Source: JAPLGZ01 sp038225095
GTDB taxonomy: Bacteria > Chloroflexota > Anaerolineae > Caldilineales > Caldilineaceae
Reading direction: 5' to 3'
NCBI GenBank assembly: GCA_038225095.1
Contig: JBBREZ010000416.1
Span: 1 to 6,315, forward strand
Length of the DNA: 6,315 bases
The position numbers were made by a program, and so were the translations under genes. The notes below the pieces were generated by a model. The model ran no database searches. It had not been told where the DNA came from and worked only from the letters and a program-made list of their open reading frames with translations. Within the stretch, counting starts at the first letter, position 1; each line of letters starts with the position of its first letter. Positions 1 to 5,775 of the stretch are shown here, piece after piece.

Positions 1-60
1 GCATGACAAACCTGCGATTTGCACCTAATTTTCAAGAGAAACGATGCTAGTGGGTTCGTC

Positions 61-146
61 GCCATTTTGCCGTTCAAATGTTGGCGCAAAATGGCCTAAA
101 ACCGGGTCACTACTACTGGTAGCTAATTTAACGTTGTCGTAGTAGT
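61..146. promoter_or_regulatory. Upstream region of the ceramidase-like gene with two dyads
   Basis: Two separate inverted repeats lie in the non-coding DNA before the first gene. The first is GCCATTTTGC (61-70) with GCAAAATGGC (86-95), a perfect 10-bp stem around a 15-nt loop. The second is ACTACTAC (109-116) with GTAGTAGT (139-146), 8 bp around 22 nt. Neither is followed by a T-run, so they do not look like terminators; operator sites or 5'-UTR structure are more likely. I could not find a convincing -35/-10 pair with normal spacing between 1 and 186. A regulatory role is inference from position only. Confidence 0.35.
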
Positions 147-186
147 TACAGAAATTAGTCAAATAGCATGCTCAGGAAGATTCAAC

Positions 187-1482
187 ATGACAAGCTCTGA
201 TCAAAAACTGTACGCAGGCGCAGCGCAAATCGATATCACGCCACCCATCGGCATGGAGATGACCGGCTATATTGCGCGCGCCGGTAATGCGACCGGCATA
301 CACGATCCGCTCTTTGCCAAAGCGTTGGTGCTGGATAACGGTGCCTGTCAAGCAGTCATCATTACCTGTGATGTGTTGGGGTTTCACAAGCAATTTGTGG
401 CGGATGTACGCACGGCCATCGCAGCAGCCACCGGCATTCCCGGCGACCATGTGATGATCGCCTGTTCGCACACGCATGGCGGCCCTGCGACGATGTTCCT
501 GCAAGGCTGTGGCGAGATGGATGAGGCATGGATGCCGGCGCTGCGCGAACAATTAGTCGAGATAACGCAGACGGCGCACGCCACTCGACAACCGGCTAGC
601 GTGGGCACCGGGCGTGGTCGTTTCACCGCTGGTGTGCATAATCGGCGCGCGCCGGGTGATATTATGGATCCAGAAGTCGGCATTCTGCGCGTGGTGAATG
701 AGCAGGGGGCGGCGCTGGCCACCTTGATTAATTATGCCTGCCACCCCACCTGTCTAACCGGCGAGAATCAGTTATTTACGGCCGACTATCCCGGCACGGT
801 GATGGACCAGGTGCAAAAGGAAACCGGCGCGATCACGCTGTTTGTCACCGGCGCGATTGGCGATGTGGGACCGGTCGAGCGCGGCTGGCCGGTTTGCGCG
901 GCGATTGGCACTGGTTTAGCCGCGGCGGTGTTAAGCACGCTACCGACGATTGCTTTAGAAGAAACAGTTACGTTGGCCGCTGGGATAAAGCAATTGGAAC
1001 TCCCGCTCCAGCCGCTGCCAACGCTTGATCAATTAACCCAAATGCTCGCGGGGCAACAAACGCCGCTGACCGAAGCGGAAAAGACAAAGGATTGGATCCG
1101 CGTCAAAATCCAGCTTGCGCTGCAACAATGGGTCGAACGCACGCGCGCCGCGCTCCAAACCGAGCCGAAGCCCACTTTTGTCCAAACCGAAGTCCAAATT
1201 ATCCGCTTGGGCGATGTCGCGTTTGTGAGCGCGCCCGGCGAATTATTCGTCGAGCTAGGGCTAGCGATCAAATATGGCGCAGGCGTGCAACAGACTTTCA
1301 TCTGTGGCTTTAGTAATGATAACATTGGCTACATTCCCGCGCGGCGCGCCTATCCGCGCGGCGGTTATGAGGTGGCGGAAGCGTACAAATATTACCGTTA
1401 TCCGGCTGCCCTCGCGCCCGAAGCTGGCGAGCGCTATGTGGCAGCGGCCATCCGATTAATTCACGAAGGAAAAGAGCAATAA
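187..1482 (+). CDS. Short neutral/alkaline ceramidase-like hydrolase (ceramidase N-terminal domain)
   Basis: This 431-residue protein matches the N-terminal catalytic domain of neutral/alkaline ceramidases, zinc enzymes that hydrolyse an N-acyl amide bond. The N-terminus (AGAAQIDITPPIG, residues 10-22) is typical. Probable zinc ligands are His97 in SHTHGGP, His186 in YACHPT, Glu352 in APGE and Tyr382 in GYIP. The motif around the ceramidase nucleophile, normally GDVSP, reads GDVGP at 225-229, so the Ser is Gly228. True ceramidases are roughly 650-700 residues with a C-terminal Ig-like domain and are usually exported; this protein lacks both that domain and any signal peptide, so it probably acts in the cytoplasm on something other than ceramide. 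ATG 187 is chosen because AGGAAGA (174-180) lies 6 nt upstream. The fold is well supported; the substrate is unknown. Confidence 0.88.
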   Translation: MTSSDQKLYAGAAQIDITPPIGMEMTGYIARAGNATGIHDPLFAKALVLDNGACQAVIITCDVLGFHKQFVADVRTAIAAATGIPGDHVMIACSHTHGGPATMFLQGCGEMDEAWMPALREQLVEITQTAHATRQPASVGTGRGRFTAGVHNRRAPGDIMDPEVGILRVVNEQGAALATLINYACHPTCLTGENQLFTADYPGTVMDQVQKETGAITLFVTGAIGDVGPVERGWPVCAAIGTGLAAAVLSTLPTIALEETVTLAAGIKQLELPLQPLPTLDQLTQMLAGQQTPLTEAEKTKDWIRVKIQLALQQWVERTRAALQTEPKPTFVQTEVQIIRLGDVAFVSAPGELFVELGLAIKYGAGVQQTFICGFSNDNIGYIPARRAYPRGGYEVAEAYKYYRYPAALAPEAGERYVAAAIRLIHEGKEQ

Positions 1483-1487
1483 AAAAC

Positions 1488-1705
1488 ATGCAATAATTTA
1501 CGGCAATTATTGAACGAGAAGGTGACTTGTACGTCTCACTTTGTCCTGAACTTGATATTGCTAGCCAGGGCGAGACGGTTGAAGCCGCAAGAACTAATTT
1601 AGCCGAAGCGCTTGAACTGTTTTTTGAAACAGCCGATCCTTCTGAAGTAAAAAATCGCCTGCACACGGAAGTATTTATCACGCAAGTGGGGGGGCGGTTG
1701 GGTAA
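1488..1705 (+). pseudogene. hicB: Decayed HicB-family antitoxin
   Basis: From ATG 1488 the frame reads M-Q-stop-F-T-A-I-I-E-R-E-G-D and continues with YVSLCPELDIASQG, the usual HicB/UPF0150 partial RNase H-like antitoxin sequence. The TAA at 1494-1496 interrupts it at codon 3. At the other end the frame passes through a run of seven G (1688-1694) and misses its expected stop. Adding one base there would give an ending x-x-AVG followed by TAA at 1703-1705, the normal end for this family. The gene therefore carries a nonsense codon and an apparent one-base deletion. A shortened product could start at TTG 1527, which has AAGG 4 nt upstream, but it would lack the first beta strand. HicB normally neutralises the HicA mRNA interferase encoded beside it. 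I judge this copy dead; a sequencing error at the G run is possible but would not remove the TAA. Confidence 0.8.
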
Positions 1706-1787
1706 GTTGCGTGTTCTCTCTGGCAAGGAAATTTGCAAAATTCTAGAGTACACAACGATATGCCTTCTTGCGTTGTATGCTTTTTAA
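1698..1787 (+). pseudogene. hicA: Truncated HicA-family toxin remnant, fused in frame to HicB
   Basis: Reading from TTG 1698, the sequence is (M)GKLRVLSGKEICKILE, the conserved first helix and start of HicA toxins (double-stranded RNA-binding-like fold mRNA interferases). The TTG would overlap the restored hicB stop at 1703-1705, the usual tight coupling in hicBA operons. After the Glu at about 1750, similarity ends and the frame gives YTTICLLALYAF, then a stop. The conserved segment that follows in the family, with the G-S-H catalytic His, is absent. No toxin activity is possible from some 17 family residues. In the present sequence the piece is in frame with hicB, so a HicB-HicA hybrid of up to 86 residues could be read from 1527. 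This looks like a 3' deletion during decay of the module. Confidence 0.75.
1748..1785 (+). terminator. Possible weak intrinsic terminator before the PhyH gene
   Basis: The segment 1748-1757 can pair with 1771-1780 (core ACAACG/CGTTGT, extended by two more A-U/G-C pairs and one G-U wobble, with one C-A mismatch). The loop is 13 nt and TTTTT follows at 1781-1785. The long loop and low GC make it weak. If it works, the dioxygenase gene downstream would need its own promoter or readthrough. Confidence 0.25.
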
Positions 1788-1806
1788 TTAATTTACAGGA
1801 GTTCTT

Positions 1807-2640
1807 ATGGCAAACGTACCAACCGATCTCGATATCTATCTCTTTGATCTGCGCGGCTACTTGCTGCTCAAAAATGCCTTGACCGCCACCGAAGTGGCTG
1901 ACCTCAACGCCGGTCTAGACGCCATACCGCCCTTAGAGCAAGGGGATTGGTATGGATATGTGCATGCCCACAAGTACGGCAAAACGGATGGGCTGAATTT
2001 ACAACAAATTTATGAAGCGGGTGAACCGTTTGAGCAACTGATCGACCATCCGTCCTGGATCGATAAAATTAAATATTTTGTGGGTGGCGAGGGCACCTTC
2101 GATTACAACCACGGGCCACTCTTTATTGACGAAAACCTCGCCAACTTCCGCGAGCCGGGCGAAGCGATCGGGCTGCATTCGGGCGGTCACAGTGGCGCTA
2201 AACGCAACCAGTTTCGTTACCATGCGGGCCGCTTTATGTGCGGCCAGGTGAATATCCTGATCGCCCTCACCGAGATTGGCGAAGGTGACGGCGGCACGAT
2301 GATCATCCCCGGCAGCCACAAGGCCAATTTTGCTCACCCGCACTTTGATCGCCACAAAATGGCACCTGGCGCTTCGGTCGATGGCATTGAAGGGGCGGTG
2401 GAAATCCAGATGAAAGCTGGGGATGTCTTACTCTTTGTCGATACCTTGTCACATGGCTCGGCCAAACGGGTAAACGAGGGCATCCGGCGCATTCTTGTCT
2501 ATCGGTATGGTCCTTCGTGGGGCAATTTCCGGCATGGGTATCAGCCTTCGCCCGAACTTTTGGAACGGCTGACGCCAGAACGGCGTAAAATCGTCCAGCC
2601 GCTGCAGTTGATCCCGCGCATGCCGAATAAAAAAACTTAG
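1807..2640 (+). CDS. Phytanoyl-CoA dioxygenase (PhyH) family protein with HxG metal motif
   Basis: The 277-residue protein has the layout of PhyH-type Fe(II)/2-oxoglutarate dioxygenases, which hydroxylate or otherwise oxidise small molecules. An N-terminal helix region (FDLRGYLLLKNALT, 13-26) is followed by the metal motif region (GLHSGGH, 122-128), the strand GQVNILIALTEI (146-157), the family signature GGTMIIPGSHK (162-172), and the distal His in DTLSHGSAKR (212-221). Arg227 or Arg228 is the likely 2-oxoglutarate anchor. The proximal motif, usually HxD, reads His124-Ser-Gly126, so the carboxylate ligand is missing from its usual place. There is no signal peptide. ATG 1807 is supported by CAGGAG (1796-1801) 5 nt upstream. 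The upstream intact neighbour is the ceramidase-like hydrolase in the same direction, separated by the dead hicBA remnant. The family call is firm; the substrate and even the reaction type (hydroxylation or other oxidation) are open. Confidence 0.88.
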   Translation: MANVPTDLDIYLFDLRGYLLLKNALTATEVADLNAGLDAIPPLEQGDWYGYVHAHKYGKTDGLNLQQIYEAGEPFEQLIDHPSWIDKIKYFVGGEGTFDYNHGPLFIDENLANFREPGEAIGLHSGGHSGAKRNQFRYHAGRFMCGQVNILIALTEIGEGDGGTMIIPGSHKANFAHPHFDRHKMAPGASVDGIEGAVEIQMKAGDVLLFVDTLSHGSAKRVNEGIRRILVYRYGPSWGNFRHGYQPSPELLERLTPERRKIVQPLQLIPRMPNKKT

Positions 2641-2765
2641 AGACGGTCTGAAAAGAATTCGTAGGTGCGGTTTGTAACCGCACAATCAGGGGATGACCGA
2701 GAACGTGCGGTTACAAACCGCACCTACAAAGTCCCTGATCCACCCTTTTCAGACCGTTTCTTAGA
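2636..2765. mobile_element. MITE-like palindromic element with nested hairpins and 6-bp flanking direct repeats
   Basis: Outer arms ACGGTCTGAAAAG (2643-2655) and its exact complement (2745-2757) enclose inner arms 2661-2683 and 2705-2727, which are perfect 23-nt reverse complements. Each inner arm also folds on itself as GTGCGGTT, 3-nt loop, AACCGCAC. A further 7-nt pair, 2685-2691 with 2733-2739, offers an alternative fold. CTTAGA occurs directly at both edges (2636-2641 and 2760-2765), as expected of a target-site duplication; the left copy overlaps the stop codon of the dioxygenase gene. There is no transposase, so if mobile it would be moved in trans. It may also act as a transcript 3' end. 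No family is assigned. Confidence 0.6.
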
Positions 2766-2951
2766 ATTGGGCACGCAAAGCCGCAAGAGCGCAAAGTTTT
2801 TCCAGCAGCTCGCGAAAATCAAGCGTGCATGGCATGGGTCAAGTCCAGGTATGCAAACGAATCGTCTCCTGACCCATGCGCTGCACTCGCCGCTACGCGC
2901 GACTATCTGTCCGTGCGTCTTTAGGCAATTAAAAATCAATCCAGGGATCGA
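2766..2951. other. Gene-free spacer with a 10-bp inverted repeat and a short degenerate CGCAAAG repeat
   Basis: No credible gene lies here on either strand. Three close copies of a CGCAAAG-like unit occur at 2774-2796 with a period of about 8 nt. GCATGGGTCA (2832-2841) is the exact complement of TGACCCATGC (2870-2879) around a 28-nt loop, with AGCG/CGCT (2822-2825 and 2879-2882) able to add pairing. No T-run follows. It may be a relic of repeat insertion. Confidence 0.4.
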
Positions 2952-2987
2952 GACCTGACCGGAGGGAACAGCCCCTCCTGTCAGGTC
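2952..2987 (+). promoter_or_regulatory. Strong GC-rich hairpin upstream of the DUF4038 gene
   Basis: GACCTGAC (2952-2959) pairs with GTCAGGTC (2980-2987). After one C-T mismatch, GGAGGG (2961-2966) pairs with CCCTCC (2973-2978), leaving a 6-nt loop. That is 14 pairs in 36 nt. A T-run is lacking, so it is not a classic intrinsic terminator. It ends 62 nt before the next start codon and could block transcription from upstream, stabilise a processed 5' end, or be another repeat element. The structure is plain; its role is inference. Confidence 0.45.
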
Positions 2988-3049
2988 AGTCGATGACTAA
3001 TTTCAAAAATTTCACCGACAAGTAAATAAAACACTCAGGAAAAAGCTTT

Positions 3050-4408
3050 ATGCTCACTACTGTAAATCACGCATTGCCCCGTTTGCGCGTGAGTGACAAC
3101 CAACGTTTTCTCGTCACCGCAACGGGCGAACCCTTCTTCTGGCTGGGTGACACGGCCTGGGAAATTTTTCATCGCCTAACCCGTGAGGAGGCTAAATTTT
3201 ATTTTGCCACCCGCCAACACCAACGCTTCAACGTGATTCAGGCCGTGGCGCTGGCCGAATTTGATGGACTGCACATGCCCAACGCCTATGGAGAAACGCC
3301 GCTGCTTGACGACGATCCCACGCAGCCGAATGAAAAATATTTCGCCTATATGGACGAGCTAATCCAACTGGCCGCGGCGCATGCGTTGTATGTCGGGCTG
3401 CTGCCCACCTGGGGTGACAAGGTCAATCACAATCAATGGGGAGCAGGCCCGATTGTCTTCAACGAACAAAATGCGCGCATCTACGGGCAATATCTCGGCG
3501 AACGCTATCGTAATGATACGAACATGATTTGGATTTTAGGCGGTGATCGTCCGGCCATCCACGAACAAATTGATTACCGGCCCATTTGGCGGGCAATGGC
3601 CGCCAGCATCGACGAAGCCACCAATGGCAACGCGCTGATCACCTATCACCCAATGGGCGGCCTCTCCTCATCTGCTTGGTTGCAGGCAGAACCCTGGTTG
3701 GATTTTAACATGATCCAGTCTGGTCACGGTTCTGGGCGGGATATGCCGGTCTGGGACATGATCGCGCAGGATTACGCTTTGCAACCAAGCAAGCCGACGC
3801 TGGACAGTGAACCCAATTACGAAGATCATCCGGTCAACCCGTGGCCGCAGTGGAACCCAAAGAACGGTTATTTCCGCGATTATGATGTACGTAAACAATT
3901 GTATCGCGCAGTCTTTGCCGGCGGCTGCGGCGTCACGTATGGGCACCATGCACTGTGGCAGTTTTATGATCCAGCCAAACGCGCAGCAGTCAACCACGCC
4001 GACCGGCCCTGGTTTGAAGCGATCAATCGCCACGGCGCCAATCAGGTGCAATTTTTACGCAACCTGCTTGAATCGCGACCCTATCTGTCGCGCATTCCAG
4101 ACCAGAGTTTGCTGGCCTCGTCGGCGGGCAGTGCCGAAAGCCATGTGCAGGCCACACGCGACGCCAACGGCAGTTATGCCTTGATCTATCTGCCTACCTC
4201 AGAACCCGTGAGGATTAACTTGGATAAGCTGTCTGGCAGTATCAAACAGGCGTGGTGGTACAACCCGCGCACCGGTGAGGCGCTTAGGATTGGCGACGTA
4301 GTGCCGCTCAACGTGGGCAGCTTCACGCCGCCGATTGATGGGCCGGATTGGGTGTTGGTATTGGATGATGCCGCCCAAAAGTTTGGTGTGCCAGGGGATC
4401 TTGTGTGA
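3050..4408 (+). CDS. DUF4038 / apiosidase-like (beta/alpha)8-barrel glycoside hydrolase with C-terminal collagen-binding-like domain
   Basis: The 452-residue protein matches the DUF4038 family related to GH140 apiosidases, with a C-terminal domain of the 'putative collagen-binding' type that in these proteins is probably a beta-sandwich. Visible family marks are LRVSDNQRFLV (12-22), PFFWLGDTAWEIFHRLT (28-44), the barrel strand NMIWILGGDRP (158-168), MIQSGHGSGRD (221-231), PTLDSEPNYED (249-259), and AGGCGVTYGHHALW (290-303). Asp166 in GGD and Glu254 in DSEP are the likely catalytic acids by analogy with GH140. The C-terminal region (about 365-440; AWWYNPRTGEA at 401-411) closes the protein. 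There is no signal peptide, so it probably cleaves short imported glycosides inside the cell. ATG 3050 has AGGAAAA (3037-3043) about 6-8 nt upstream. The barrel family is clear; the sugar released is not. Confidence 0.87.
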   Translation: MLTTVNHALPRLRVSDNQRFLVTATGEPFFWLGDTAWEIFHRLTREEAKFYFATRQHQRFNVIQAVALAEFDGLHMPNAYGETPLLDDDPTQPNEKYFAYMDELIQLAAAHALYVGLLPTWGDKVNHNQWGAGPIVFNEQNARIYGQYLGERYRNDTNMIWILGGDRPAIHEQIDYRPIWRAMAASIDEATNGNALITYHPMGGLSSSAWLQAEPWLDFNMIQSGHGSGRDMPVWDMIAQDYALQPSKPTLDSEPNYEDHPVNPWPQWNPKNGYFRDYDVRKQLYRAVFAGGCGVTYGHHALWQFYDPAKRAAVNHADRPWFEAINRHGANQVQFLRNLLESRPYLSRIPDQSLLASSAGSAESHVQATRDANGSYALIYLPTSEPVRINLDKLSGSIKQAWWYNPRTGEALRIGDVVPLNVGSFTPPIDGPDWVLVLDDAAQKFGVPGDLV

Positions 4409-4441
4409 AAATAAGCGCAGAAGCTTTTCGTCACACGGTTT

Positions 4442-4554
4442 GGACCCCACCCCAGCCCTCCCCTGGTAAGGGAGGGAGCCGTTGGTCGGATCGAAGAACC
4501 ATCTTCTTCTGTCCCTGATCTGTCCCCTCCCTGTAGGGGAGGGTTAGGGGGTCC
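4442..4554. repeat. C/G-rich inverted repeat with nested hairpins, possible terminator
   Basis: The outer ends GGACCCC (4442-4448) and GGGGTCC (4548-4554) are exact complements, and the arms 4442-4477 and 4523-4554 are largely complementary. Each arm also folds alone: CCCTCCC/GGGAGGG at 4456-4462 with 4470-4476, and again at 4525-4531 with 4537-4543. A small central hairpin GAAGAA/TTCTTC sits at 4493-4509. ATTTTT follows the right arm at 4555-4560, so on the plus strand the whole could end the glycosidase transcript. From memory, C-runs with a CCCTCCCC core are a common dispersed intergenic repeat type in environmental bacterial genomes; whether this one is dispersed needs the full genome. 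Confidence 0.6.
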
Positions 4555-4594
4555 ATTTTTACACAAATCAATTCTAATTACGCGGAGAAATGAG

Positions 4595-5338
4595 ATGAGC
4601 AGTCAAGTCTATACCCCGAAACGGGCGATGGTGATTGTGGCCCACCCAGATGATATTGAGTTTAGTTGCGCGGGCACGGTGGCGCGCTGGGTGCGCGAGG
4701 GCGCGGAAGCCTGTTATATTTTGTGCACCAGCGGCGATGTGGGCATTGCCACCGAAGGCATGACCAAGGCCCAGGCAACCGAAATTCGCGAAGCAGAGCA
4801 GTTGGCGGCGGCGGAAGTCGTGGGCGTCAAAGATGTGGTCTTTTTGCGCGAATCGGACGGGATGGTGGAAAACACAATGGCACTGCGTAAGCAGCTCGTG
4901 CGTGAGATTCGGCGCTTCCGGCCCGAAGTCGTCATCTGTGGCGACCCGACCATGCTATGGGTTGGTGGTGAATATATCAATCATCCCGACCATCGGGCGG
5001 TGGCGGGCGCGGCGATTGATGCGATCTTTCCGGCGGCTGGACAACCAAACTTGTTTGAAGAATTGGCCGAGGAAGGATTGAAATCACACAAAACACGCAA
5101 GGTTTATGTTGAAACCTGGGGTCAGGCCAGCCCAGATGCCGTCTATGTTAACATCACCGATACGATTGACTTGAAAATTGCCGCCTTGAAAAAACATGTC
5201 AGCCAGATGGGCGAGTGGGACCCAGAGCCACGAATGCGTGAATGGGCAGCGAAGACAGCCGCTGGCAAAGAAATGACGTACGCTGAGTCTTATCGCGTGG
5301 TCACGCTGGTGAATGATACAGATTTCGAGAAAATGTAA
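4595..5338 (+). CDS. PIG-L (LmbE-like) family zinc deacetylase
   Basis: This 247-residue protein is a PIG-L/LmbE-type enzyme; family members such as MshB and BshB use zinc to remove acetyl from N-acetylglucosamine-containing compounds. The signature AHPDD lies at residues 16-20: His17 and Asp20 would bind zinc and Asp19 act as base. The third zinc ligand is His133 in INHPDHRA (129-136). The Rossmann-like core begins at once with AMVIVAHPDD, followed by YILCTSGDVG (41-50) and FRPEVVICGDP (108-118). Length is usual for the family, and no signal peptide is present. ATG 4595 is chosen because GGAG (4584-4587) is 7 nt upstream; the ATG at 4590 is too close and out of frame. It follows the glycosidase in the same direction, so an N-acyl sugar or pseudo-sugar released there is a possible substrate. 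That link is inference. Confidence 0.9.
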   Translation: MSSQVYTPKRAMVIVAHPDDIEFSCAGTVARWVREGAEACYILCTSGDVGIATEGMTKAQATEIREAEQLAAAEVVGVKDVVFLRESDGMVENTMALRKQLVREIRRFRPEVVICGDPTMLWVGGEYINHPDHRAVAGAAIDAIFPAAGQPNLFEELAEEGLKSHKTRKVYVETWGQASPDAVYVNITDTIDLKIAALKKHVSQMGEWDPEPRMREWAAKTAAGKEMTYAESYRVVTLVNDTDFEKM

Positions 5339-5409
5339 ATCGAGCGCAGAATGCGGAGTGTGGATTGGTCAGCGATGATCGTTCTGCATTCCAAGCTCTG
5401 CTCTGCCTA

Positions 5410-5438
5410 TTGCCATCTATTTACTTTTTTGGTAAGAT
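5410..5438 (+). promoter_or_regulatory. Sigma70-type promoter of the TumE-like module
   Basis: TTGCCA (5410-5415; 5 of 6 matches to TTGACA) and TAAGAT (5433-5438; 4 of 6 matches to TATAAT, including the key first, second and last bases) are spaced by exactly 17 nt of AT-rich DNA. A start near 5445 would leave a leader of about 37 nt before the first gene of the pair. This fits an independently expressed cassette and argues against a gene start upstream at 5365. Confidence 0.55.
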
Positions 5439-5481
5439 CGTTTCACCCCGTTTTGATAGTTGGTTCAGAGCTGAGGCAATG

Positions 5482-5775
5482 ATGACTTTAGATGAAATTT
5501 TGCGCGATATTCATGGGCTAGAAGAAGAAATCCATAACTATGAACGCAAGTACGGCGTGCTGTCTGAGCTTTTCTACGAATCCTACAGCCAAGGGGATGA
5601 AGCCCCAGATGATGCCTGGGTGCTAGATTGGAATATGTGGGCAGGCATGTATGAAATTTACTTGCGTCGCCGCCAGCAATACCGCGATCTAATGCTTGCC
5701 ATCCAAAAAGAGATCCCATTGATTAACGTCATTGAAAAGGCTGCGCGGCGTGAACTCTTTCCAGTCCCTGCATGA
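5482..5775 (+). CDS. Small helical protein, putative antitoxin partner of the TumE-like gene
   Basis: From ATG 5482 the product is 97 residues with no signal peptide or membrane segment. Residues 1-30 (TLDEILRDIHGLEEEIHNY and on) are charged and heptad-like, suggesting a coiled coil. An acidic linker follows (QGDEAPDD, 37-44), then a Trp-rich segment (WVLDWNMWAGMYEIY, 46-60) and a basic helix (LRRRQQYRD, 61-69). No helix-turn-helix is evident. I do not recognise a named family. The 26-nt overlap with the TumE-like toxin gene, and first position in the operon, suggest it is the cognate antitoxin or partner. The start is chosen because TGAGG (5472-5476) is 5 nt before ATG 5482; ATG 5479 is only 2 nt away, and a longer TTG 5365 start would place the promoter inside the gene. 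Confidence 0.65.
   Translation: MTLDEILRDIHGLEEEIHNYERKYGVLSELFYESYSQGDEAPDDAWVLDWNMWAGMYEIYLRRRQQYRDLMLAIQKEIPLINVIEKAARRELFPVPA

Noticed and set aside
384..722. Minus-strand open frames inside the ceramidase-like gene, and similar antisense frames in the other enzyme genes
   Set aside because: They are shadows of well-supported genes with clear family motifs on the plus strand.
2643..2655. Resemblance of ACGGTCTGAAAAG to the Neisseria DNA uptake sequence
   Set aside because: The core differs from GCCGTCTGAA, and nothing else in the window points to Neisseriaceae; it fits better as a terminal inverted repeat.
2661..2727. CRISPR-like repeat pair
   Set aside because: There are only two copies, they are inverted rather than direct, and no spacer array or cas gene is present.
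2724..2939. Minus-strand open frame of 71 codons in the same spacer
   Set aside because: It overlaps the right arm of the palindromic element and has no family-like motifs or ribosome binding site; chance frame.
2665..2958. Plus-strand open frame of 97 codons between the dioxygenase and glycosidase genes
   Set aside because: It begins inside the palindromic element, translates repeat sequence, has no good ribosome binding site and resembles no family I know.
4590..4598. Two-codon mini-frame ATG AGA TGA overlapping the deacetylase start
   Set aside because: It lies only 2 nt after GGAG, too close for efficient initiation, and such short frames arise easily by chance.
5365..5481. Longer N-terminus for the small helical protein from TTG 5365
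   Set aside because: The added residues contain the 5410-5438 promoter, the start is a TTG without a clear ribosome binding site, and ATG 5482 has TGAGG at good spacing.
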